Below, piece by piece: positions 36,513 to 44,538 of a stretch of 64,000 nucleotides of DNA (the first letter of the stretch is position 1; each line of letters begins with the position of its first letter). The translations under genes were made by a program, and so were the position numbers. A model generated the notes under the pieces. It was given only the letters and a program-made list of their open reading frames with translations. It was not told where the DNA came from and searched no databases. This DNA is from Flavilitoribacter nigricans DSM 23189 = NBRC 102662 (lineage in GTDB: Bacteria; Bacteroidota; Bacteroidia; Chitinophagales; Saprospiraceae): positions 62,001 to 126,000 of the forward strand of contig NZ_PDUD01000027.1 of the NCBI RefSeq assembly GCF_002646595.1. Reading direction: 5' to 3'.

Positions 36513-36648
36513 GAGCCAAACAACCCGCAACGTGAGCAAAGCGAGTCAACAGGAGCGCAGCGACCAACAGCGAACACCGTGAGCCAAACAACCCGCAACA
36601 CGAACAAAGCGAGCCAACAGGAGCGCAGCGACCAACAGCGAACACCGT
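36513..36648 (+). repeat. Two tandem 68-bp units right of the S23 gene
   Basis: Unit 1 (36513-36580) and unit 2 (36581-36648) start GAGCCAAACAACCCGCAAC and differ at about four positions. Partial units follow to about 36705 (GAGCCAAAAAATGAGCGCAG). The same unit lies inverted left of the gene at 35956-36024. Short words such as GAGCGCAGCGA and AAAGCGAG recur within each unit. Confidence 0.85.
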
Positions 36649-36705
36649 GAGCCAAAAAATGAGCGCAGCGAATCCAACGCGAACTCAGTGAGCCAAAAAC
36701 AGGAC

Positions 36706-36922
36706 ATCCCCATTCAAAAATAGGACATTCCCATTCCCCAAATACTCAAATGGCCCGTATCTCCAGGTTTATGGCCCGTTTTTCACCGCCACCCGTTTCT
36801 ATATTTATCCCGTCAACTCCCCCCATTTATCATTCATTTTGAACAGCACACGAAGCTAAGGTGCCGGTCATTTGACCGCCCTTGGCCCTGGGGAGCTATT
36901 CCTTAATCTAAACTATACGGAC
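36706..36922. other. Leader region of the giant secreted protein gene
   Basis: It has a short direct repeat (AGGACATCCCCATTC and AGGACATTCCCATTC around 36702-36735). The promoter of the gene at 36923 presumably lies here, but no clear -7 element is seen. Confidence 0.35.
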
Positions 36923-39900
36923 ATGAACATTTTGCGGAACATTAAACGAACTGATCCTATGAACGTATGTACAACTTTGACCTTATGGTTGCTCTTTTTA
37001 CTCCCAACAATTGGTGGGGCGCAAAGCTATCTGGAAATAAATCCGGACTACGAACAAGTAGGCGCTAATGGAAGCTATCAGGATTTTCAGATTCCGGATG
37101 ATCCCACTTTGGAACGGCTTGAATTCATCCTGAAAGGTGGTGATGGCGGCAGATACCGGAAAGACAATGGAAACTGCGTAGCCGACGGGGGAGAAGGGGC
37201 CCGGATAAGCATGACCTTCAGAATTGGGGAAGGACGCAATGACCTGCACCCGGGAGGAACTATTCGTTTCATTATCGGCAAGCATGGTGGGAATGTAAGT
37301 CCCAGCACAAATGACGATGATATTGCCGCCGGTAGTGGCGGTGGTGGTGGCGGTACTGCGGTATTGTACCTGAACCCTGATGTCGTTGCTCCGGATAACA
37401 TTCCAGCTACGAATTTATCCGAGCAAACCACCGATTGGGTAATACTTGCGGTTGCCGGTGGCGGTGGTGGTGCTTATGGCTACATCGATACCTATTTTGG
37501 GTTCCCTTGCGAGACGAGAGCGGGTACAGGCGGACAAACCGGATTGGATGGATCCGGCGGCGGCGGTGGTAATAATGTCGGTGGCGAGAACGGAGAAGGG
37601 GGGCAGACCGGCGACAATTTTTATAACGGTGGTGCCGGTGGCGGCTATCTGACGAACGGCGATCCCGGAAGTGTCGAATACCCCGAAAGAAATGGAAAAA
37701 AAGGAGGCATCACCGGAGGGAACGGTGGTGGTAATGGCGGCTTTGGCTACGGTGGCGGCGGTGCGGGCAGATCTACCCAAAATGGCGGTGGCGGCGGCGG
37801 TGGCGGCTTCTCCGGCGGCGGTGGCGGTAATAATGCGGGGAGTTCCAGCTACGCAAACAACGGTGGCGGCGGTGGTAGTTTCATCACCGAAGCCTACGTT
37901 TTGAATACGGCCCGGCGGGAATATCTCGGAAATACGGGTAATCCCCAGGATGGATATATTGAATATGGTTTCCGGAGTAACGGCTCGGTGGCCAGATGTA
38001 AAGATCGCACTATTGATCTGGAGGATGGAAGCCTTACGATCGTACCGTCAGATGTAGATGATTTCAGCACGGTGCCGAGCGGCCCCCGTTCATTAAGCTT
38101 TGTGACTAACCTATCAGGGCAGGAAACGCTGGCACCTTCCTTGGATTACGATTGCAGTAATATTGGAGAAAACATCGGCACCTTACAGGTCATGGATGAG
38201 GACGGGAATACAGATCGCTGTACGTTCACAGTTACCGTAATGGATCCACCAACGGCAATCTGTAAACAACCGCTTAACGGCGCACTTTTGCTTACGGTAA
38301 GTCAGGATCAGCCGGTCAGCCTTACCGTAGCCGATGTGGAGCAGAATACTTTCGATTACTGCGGAACCATTGTTGATAAGTATCTCGAACAGGAGGAATT
38401 TACCTGCGCGGACGTCGGTCTGGTTAGTCAGGCTAGGCTTTTCGTGGTGGACAATGACGGCCATATCGGCAGTTGCACGATGAATATTGCCTTTGTCGAA
38501 CCGAATCCCCAGGTCATCTGCCCGCCCGACGTAACGGTGGATGCATTTGATAACCAATGCCGGGCTTTTGTGTCAGGTCTGGCCCCGGGTTATATCGATG
38601 CTCCCTGCGATCTTTCCAATTACCAAACTCCGGTATATACCAGCACGATTACGCCGGAATCGGCACCCGATACGGATCCGGTCTGGGATAGAAGTTCTAG
38701 CGGCGGTATCAATGGAGCTGTTTTTCCGGTCGGGACCTCCACGCTCCGCTATGAGCTGCTGAGGAATGGAAACCTTATTTCTGATTGCACTACTACGATT
38801 ATTGTCGAAGATAATTCCGGGCCCAATCTGGTGTGTCCGGATGACATAATCGTTGCTTTGGGAGCAGAAGAATGCGATGTACAGATCACCCAGGATCTGT
38901 CCCCAACGACATTGAACGATAACTGCGGAGGTACCGTCCTCACCTGGTACGGGACCCATACCGGCTCCCCCGTTCCCATCAATACCGACCTGGGTAGTGG
39001 CGTCGGCTCCATCCCCGCTCCAACGCTCGACCCCGGCGTCGCCACCTACTGGTACGAGGCCCGAGACGATGTCGGCAATATTTCCACCTGTTCTTTCTCT
39101 ATCACTGTCAATGGCGAAACCGAATTGAGCGCTATTTGTCAGAGTCTGCCGGTAGAAGCCGTACTGGATGAAAACGGCCTGGCAATGCTAAATCCCGAAA
39201 TGCTGGACAACGGCTCTTTCGATGCCTGCGGGCCGGTCAGTCTGTCGTTGAGCCAATCCAGTTTTGACTGTAGTGATATCGGAGATAATTTTGTGCAGTT
39301 GATCGTAACCAATAGTGACGGGCGGACGGACAATTGTACGGCATTGGTTCGGGTAATCGATGATCAGACAGCGGTATTGACCTGCCCGGCCGCAAGAACG
39401 GCCAATACGGATCCGGGAAATTGTAGTGCGACCATTAGCGAAGGGCTGGCCGCAACCTTTACTGACAATTGTGCTTACGCGGCCCTCGGCCATGCGGTAT
39501 ATCCTACAGGAGAGACACCGTCCGGAAATACGCCGGGGCAATTGTCGGAAGTGATCCTGGAACCCGGCATATACACGCTGGCCTACACCGCTTACGACCG
39601 GAATGCCCAGCCATATTCCTGTACTACGCAGATCACGGTTCTCGATGCCGAAGCGCCTACCGCCCGTTGTAAAGAGCAGCCGACGGTCATCTATCTGGAC
39701 GAAGACGGGCGGGCGAGCATTACGCCCGAGCTGTTGGATAACGGTTCTTATGACAATTGCAGTGCGGTCAGCCTATCCCTGGATAAAACGGATTTTGACT
39801 GCGAGGATCTCAATAAAAGTTTCTTTCTGATCCTGACGGTGACGGACGCCGATGATAATTCTGCTACCTGTTTTGCCAATGTGAGTGTCGGAGATATGAT

Positions 39901-42802
39901 CCCTCCGGAAGTTGTCTGCCTGGACCTGAGTGTAAGCTTGGACGCAGAGGGGGCAGTAGCTTTTGATCCCAATACATTGTTTGTCGAAGCTACCGACAAT
40001 TGCGAGGTGACGGTGCAAAACGTTTACGAACCGCTTACGTTCACCTGTGCGGATATCGGGATTCACGAATACTTGTTCGATCGCAGGGATGCAGCGGGCA
40101 ATGCCAGCAGTTGCATCGGAAAGGTGACCGTACTGGATCAGGAAGCACCGGTGGTGAACTGCCTGGACCTGATGGTGTCTTTAGAGGCAACCGGAGCGGT
40201 GGTATTTGATCCGAATACGCTTTTGGTGGAGGCTTCGGACAATTGCGACTTGCAGGAAAGCGAGCCTTACTCCCTGGTTACCTTTACCTGCCAGGAGCTC
40301 GGCTCCTACGAGTATACCTTTATCCGTCGGGATCTGAGCGGCAATGAGGGGCGTTGCACCGGTACGGTGACGATAGTCGATGATGCTGCCCCCGTGATCC
40401 GTACCCGGGATATTACGGTCTATCTGGATGAAAACGGCCAGGTGAGTATCACTCCCGATCAGGTAGATGGCGGCTCTTCGGATAATTGCAGTTTGAGCCT
40501 GACGGTGAGCCCCAATCAGTTTGACTGTAGTCAGACCGGCCTGCGGGAAGTGCTGCTGACCGGCGTAGATGGTTCGGGAAACAGCGCCAGTTATCCCGCA
40601 GCGGTGACCGTAGTGGACGGTATAACGCCCGAGATCACCTGCCCGGAAGACATCGTGGTGGCAACCGATCCGGGTGTTTGTTTAGCCACCATCACGGAAG
40701 GTTTAGTACCATCTTATTCGGACAATTGCGGGATCCAGTTTTTTGCCACCCGTATTCTCGAATACACCGCCGGAGGCATCCAGGTCGGCGTAGTGGACGA
40801 ATTGGATTATTTCCCCAGTGAACTGACGTTGGAAAGCGGATACTACCGTATAGCCTTCGCGGTATCCGACGGGAGTGAAGAGGAGCCGGTCGCAATTTGT
40901 AATATGAATATCACGGTCGAAGACCGGGAAGCTCCTAATGTACAATGCCAGGACCTGACGATTTATCTGAATGAAGCCGGTGTGGTAGTCTTTGACCCGA
41001 ACACCTTATTCGTTGGGGCCTCCGATAACTGCGGCCTGGAGGAATCTACGCCGCTGGCACCGGTCACTTTCTCCTGTCAGGATCTAGGAAGACAGGACTT
41101 TTACTTCATCCGCCGCGATCCAAATGATAACACGGCCGCCTGTACCGGATACGTAACTGTTGCCGATGCGCTCCCTCCGGTTCTCGAAACCAGAAATATC
41201 ACCGTTTACCTGGATGAAAACGGTCAGGTAAGTTTAACTCCCGATCAGGTAGACGATGGCTCGGAAGACAATTGCAGCCTTAGTCTTTCGCTTAGTCCGA
41301 ATGAGTTCGACTGTAGCCATTTGGGCGTACAGGAAGTAGTGCTATCCGGTGTGGATGATGCCGGCAATGAGTCAACGGCCACGGCCCTGGTCACCGTAGT
41401 TGATGACCGCCAACCCCAGGCCGTTTGTCAAAGTGCTACCGTTCAACTGGATGCCAGCGGGCAGGCCGAATTGGATGCTACCCTGCTGGATGGCGGCTCT
41501 TCCGACAACTGCTCGGTAGTTACCTACGCGCTGACCAGCCGATCCACCATTTTTACCTGCAGTGATCTGGGCGAAAGTCCGGTCACCCTGACGGTATGGG
41601 ATCAGAGTGGCAATAGCAGCAGTTGTACAACCACGGTCCTTACCGAAGATAATGTGAGTCCGGTCATTACCTGCCCGGCTGACCGGCAGGTGCGCTTGGG
41701 TAACGGAGAATGCGAAGCCGTAGTATCGTACGATGCGCCGGAGTTTTCCGACAACTGCTCGGCTGATTTGAGTCAGACCGGCGGACTCGGCAGTGGGGCC
41801 ACATTCCCCATCGGGCAGACGGTAGAGTCATTCGTCGTGACGGACGGTAGTGGCAACCAGGCAAGTTGTTCGTTCACCCTAACCCTCAGCAGTCGCCAAA
41901 AAGACAGCGATAAGGACGGCATCGTTAACAATTGCGATAACTGCCCGCAGGACATCAATGCCGATCAGGCGGATTTCGATCAGGACGGGGTAGGGGATAT
42001 CTGTGATATTTGTCCCGGCCAGGATGACCGTCTGGATGCCGATGGCAACGGTACACCGGACTGCCTGGAAGGCGAAGATCCCTGCGCCTCGGGTATAGTT
42101 GTGATCGATGAGGATGGAGATCAGGTAGACGACCGCTGTGATGTTTGTCCCGGCGTCTTCGATCCGGACCAGGCTAACACCGACGGCGACATGTTCGGCG
42201 ACGCCTGTGACAATTGCCCCGAAATACCAAATGACAATCAGAAAGATGAAGACGCCGATGGAGTGGGAGATCAGTGCGATCAGTGCCCCGGTCGGGACGA
42301 TCGACTGGATGAAGACGGAAATGGCATCGCCGACTGTCTGGAGCAGGAAATCGATCCCTGTGACCCGGCTCTGGGCGACCGGGATGGCGACGGCATCGGT
42401 GATGATTGTGATAACTGTTGGCGGAATTTCAATCCGGATCAGGCGGATATCGACGGCGATGGCAAAGGCGATGTCTGCGATAACCGGAATAACAACAATC
42501 TGATCGGCACCGCTACCCAACTGGCTCCGCTCAACCGTTTGGAAGTTTACCCCAATCCATTCCGAACCCAGCTAACGATCGGCTTCACCCTGCCGGAAGC
42601 CGGTGCTGCCACCCTGGCGGTATTTGACCTGGAAGGCCGGCAGGTGCAGCGATTGGTTTCCGGGGAGTTGGCGGCCGGTGAGCACGAGGTCCGTTGGAAT
42701 GGCCGGAACGGAAACAACCGGCAAATGCCCGCGGGACTTTATCTGATCAGACTAGTAAGCGGAGATGCCGTAAGCGTGCAGCGAGTGATGCTGCAGCATT
42801 AG
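36923..42802 (+). CDS. Giant T9SS-secreted protein with Gly-rich, HYR-like and TSP3 repeats
   Basis: About 1,959 residues from the ATG start MNILRNIKRTDPM; a second ATG 12 codons on and a TTG upstream at 36872 are alternatives. Order: signal peptide ending LLPTIGGAQS; a domain with long glycine runs (about 75-320); a long array of HYR-like beta repeats recognised by VTVVD-type ends, SDNCS motifs and paired cysteines; thrombospondin type-3 calcium repeats (DKDGIVNNCDNCP, DQDGVGDICDICPG) over the last 300 residues; and a type A sorting domain (VYPNPFRTQLTIGF to GLYLIRLVSGD). It would be exported by the T9SS and attached to or released from the surface, probably for adhesion. Repeat units are similar enough to recombine. 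Confidence 0.93.
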   Translation: MNILRNIKRTDPMNVCTTLTLWLLFLLPTIGGAQSYLEINPDYEQVGANGSYQDFQIPDDPTLERLEFILKGGDGGRYRKDNGNCVADGGEGARISMTFRIGEGRNDLHPGGTIRFIIGKHGGNVSPSTNDDDIAAGSGGGGGGTAVLYLNPDVVAPDNIPATNLSEQTTDWVILAVAGGGGGAYGYIDTYFGFPCETRAGTGGQTGLDGSGGGGGNNVGGENGEGGQTGDNFYNGGAGGGYLTNGDPGSVEYPERNGKKGGITGGNGGGNGGFGYGGGGAGRSTQNGGGGGGGGFSGGGGGNNAGSSSYANNGGGGGSFITEAYVLNTARREYLGNTGNPQDGYIEYGFRSNGSVARCKDRTIDLEDGSLTIVPSDVDDFSTVPSGPRSLSFVTNLSGQETLAPSLDYDCSNIGENIGTLQVMDEDGNTDRCTFTVTVMDPPTAICKQPLNGALLLTVSQDQPVSLTVADVEQNTFDYCGTIVDKYLEQEEFTCADVGLVSQARLFVVDNDGHIGSCTMNIAFVEPNPQVICPPDVTVDAFDNQCRAFVSGLAPGYIDAPCDLSNYQTPVYTSTITPESAPDTDPVWDRSSSGGINGAVFPVGTSTLRYELLRNGNLISDCTTTIIVEDNSGPNLVCPDDIIVALGAEECDVQITQDLSPTTLNDNCGGTVLTWYGTHTGSPVPINTDLGSGVGSIPAPTLDPGVATYWYEARDDVGNISTCSFSITVNGETELSAICQSLPVEAVLDENGLAMLNPEMLDNGSFDACGPVSLSLSQSSFDCSDIGDNFVQLIVTNSDGRTDNCTALVRVIDDQTAVLTCPAARTANTDPGNCSATISEGLAATFTDNCAYAALGHAVYPTGETPSGNTPGQLSEVILEPGIYTLAYTAYDRNAQPYSCTTQITVLDAEAPTARCKEQPTVIYLDEDGRASITPELLDNGSYDNCSAVSLSLDKTDFDCEDLNKSFFLILTVTDADDNSATCFANVSVGDMIPPEVVCLDLSVSLDAEGAVAFDPNTLFVEATDNCEVTVQNVYEPLTFTCADIGIHEYLFDRRDAAGNASSCIGKVTVLDQEAPVVNCLDLMVSLEATGAVVFDPNTLLVEASDNCDLQESEPYSLVTFTCQELGSYEYTFIRRDLSGNEGRCTGTVTIVDDAAPVIRTRDITVYLDENGQVSITPDQVDGGSSDNCSLSLTVSPNQFDCSQTGLREVLLTGVDGSGNSASYPAAVTVVDGITPEITCPEDIVVATDPGVCLATITEGLVPSYSDNCGIQFFATRILEYTAGGIQVGVVDELDYFPSELTLESGYYRIAFAVSDGSEEEPVAICNMNITVEDREAPNVQCQDLTIYLNEAGVVVFDPNTLFVGASDNCGLEESTPLAPVTFSCQDLGRQDFYFIRRDPNDNTAACTGYVTVADALPPVLETRNITVYLDENGQVSLTPDQVDDGSEDNCSLSLSLSPNEFDCSHLGVQEVVLSGVDDAGNESTATALVTVVDDRQPQAVCQSATVQLDASGQAELDATLLDGGSSDNCSVVTYALTSRSTIFTCSDLGESPVTLTVWDQSGNSSSCTTTVLTEDNVSPVITCPADRQVRLGNGECEAVVSYDAPEFSDNCSADLSQTGGLGSGATFPIGQTVESFVVTDGSGNQASCSFTLTLSSRQKDSDKDGIVNNCDNCPQDINADQADFDQDGVGDICDICPGQDDRLDADGNGTPDCLEGEDPCASGIVVIDEDGDQVDDRCDVCPGVFDPDQANTDGDMFGDACDNCPEIPNDNQKDEDADGVGDQCDQCPGRDDRLDEDGNGIADCLEQEIDPCDPALGDRDGDGIGDDCDNCWRNFNPDQADIDGDGKGDVCDNRNNNNLIGTATQLAPLNRLEVYPNPFRTQLTIGFTLPEAGAATLAVFDLEGRQVQRLVSGELAAGEHEVRWNGRNGNNRQMPAGLYLIRLVSGDAVSVQRVMLQH

Positions 42803-42884
42803 GCGTTCGAAAGAAACTTTTCAACATGGCGGCCCGGTAATTATCAGGAACCCAAGAACCGCTAATGTTCATGCATTTAATTTT

Positions 42885-42923
42885 GGAGGGGCATCAATAC
42901 TTTGCCTCTCCTTTTTATTTTTG
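42885..42923 (+). terminator. Terminator of the giant secreted protein gene
   Basis: GGAGGGGCA at 42885-42893 pairs with TGCCTCTCC at 42903-42911 (one G-T), followed by TTTTTATTTTT. Confidence 0.75.
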
Positions 42924-42981
42924 AATGGCAAATTGAAATTGCCCTTATTCTAAAACTAGAGATATGGATAAAACTGCTTGA

Positions 42982-44310
42982 CTATCCGGCCGGTTCGGCT
43001 ACCCGCCAGTTGGTCATTTCGGCGGTAATAAAACCCAGGGCCTGATTCCAGGCACTGCCGAGTTGTTCGGTATAATCCGGCCCCATCTCCTCCTGAATGG
43101 TTTCAATCAGGCAATCCCGTACTACGGGATAATATTCCGGTTTTACGCCGTATTTCTCGTGGCTTTTGCCCAGTGACCGGAGGCCCATTTTTAGCAATTC
43201 GGGTCGACTGAGGGAATAGACGATGCCACCCAGCATGTGCATCAGCAGTCGTCCCTGGGCGACCATATCCCGGCCGAACAAGCCCCGGACGGCGGGTGCT
43301 TTCTTAAAGACCTTATCGTAAAATTTCTTGGCAAATTCTTCTTCGTTCTTCAGGATGTAATCGAGCGAGGATTGCAGTTCGAGATTCATGTCCGGTTCGG
43401 TGAATCCCTTGAGTTCGTACAATTTGTAGATCTGGTCTTTTCCCTCCAGCTGCTTTTCGAATATGCTGCGGATCTCCAGGGTGTTTTCCGGCAGCCCCCG
43501 GACAACCTGTTCGGAAAGCAGGATGTTGGTCTGGAACTCCTTATTGCAGGCCTGGATGCGGCTGGTAACATTAATGGGATCGCCCACAATGGTGAACTGC
43601 CGGTGTTTGGGATGACCCAGGTGACCGATGTACGCCCGGCCGAAATTGATGCCGATCCCAATCTTGAAAGTCGTATCGAAATCTTTCAGCTCGAAGCGGT
43701 TCAGGCGTTCGATGGCGTACTGCATGCCGAGCCCCGCCCGGATGGCATCCATGCAGTTTTGCTGGCGGGTACCGCCGCCAGTACCGAAAATACCGATGAT
43801 CTCATCTCCCACATACTGGTAGATGATGCCGTTATTGATCAGAATCGGATCGCCGAGTACGGTATAGAAGCGGTTGAGCATATGGGCCATATCAAAGGCC
43901 ATGTGCTGGGAAGTGATGCGGGTAAAGTTCCTCAGGTCGCAAAAGAGGATAGCGATATTGCGCTCTTCGGCTTCGCCTTCGGGAATGGTTTCCAGTTGCA
44001 GCTTATTGACTTCGGCGCTGGACCACACCAGGCGCTGGATCTGTACGTCCCCCTTGACGTGGCACTGGCAGGCCAGGCGGACGGACGGATCCCATTTGCG
44101 CAGGTGGGCAGCCTGCTTTTCCAGCATATTGCGCGGGGAGAGGTTCTGGTGTCCGCTGATTACCCGGATCCGGCAGGTCGTACAGCGACCGTTTCCGCCG
44201 CATTCGTGTAAATGGGGGATCTTGTGTTCAATAGAAGTGTCCAGGATGGAAGAGAATTCATCCTGCACTTCAACGACTTGGTTGATGCTTGTGTAATGTA
44301 TCTGGGCCAT
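42982..44310 (-). CDS. Ferredoxin-nucleotide cyclase-globin fusion
   Basis: This 442-residue cytoplasmic protein has three domains. Residues about 1-95 are a plant-type [2Fe-2S] ferredoxin domain with CGGNGRCTTC (Cys37, 43, 46) and LACQC (Cys81). About 110-300 is a class III cyclase: ILFCDLRNFTRI and YVGDEIIGIFG carry both metal-binding aspartates, and INVTSRIQ keeps the Asn and Arg of the transition-state site. The purine-selecting residues differ: the usual Lys is Gln (YQYVGD) and the usual Asp is Gln (HRQFTIVGD). About 320-435 is a globin fold: LFGRDM carries a candidate CD1 Phe and KSHEKYGVKPEYY a candidate proximal His. It could make a cyclic nucleotide in response to redox state and oxygen or NO. 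Ferredoxin-cyclases are known; the added globin is unusual as far as I know. Confidence 0.88.
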   Translation of the reverse strand: MAQIHYTSINQVVEVQDEFSSILDTSIEHKIPHLHECGGNGRCTTCRIRVISGHQNLSPRNMLEKQAAHLRKWDPSVRLACQCHVKGDVQIQRLVWSSAEVNKLQLETIPEGEAEERNIAILFCDLRNFTRITSQHMAFDMAHMLNRFYTVLGDPILINNGIIYQYVGDEIIGIFGTGGGTRQQNCMDAIRAGLGMQYAIERLNRFELKDFDTTFKIGIGINFGRAYIGHLGHPKHRQFTIVGDPINVTSRIQACNKEFQTNILLSEQVVRGLPENTLEIRSIFEKQLEGKDQIYKLYELKGFTEPDMNLELQSSLDYILKNEEEFAKKFYDKVFKKAPAVRGLFGRDMVAQGRLLMHMLGGIVYSLSRPELLKMGLRSLGKSHEKYGVKPEYYPVVRDCLIETIQEEMGPDYTEQLGSAWNQALGFITAEMTNWRVAEPAG

Positions 44311-44538
44311 AGTATGAAATTGTACGGAAAAGATAACCGCTATTATGGTGTCGGAAAAGCACCGTTGATCCTGTGACGGCTGCGGCTGCGCCGATTGGTG
44401 GTTTTACTTATTAAGGCTGATCCGGTGAACGGGGCAGTTCGCCAGTGAGGTAACCAACTATCCCTCCGAAATTGACCGGAGCCCAGCAATACAAAAAGGC
44501 GTAATTTTGGGCGAAAACGGCCAAGCGGAGTATCTGAG

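Noticed and set aside
35956-36648. Possible CRISPR array around the S23 gene
   Set aside because: The units are 68 bp, directly adjacent without spacers, and inverted on the other side of a gene; no cas gene is near.
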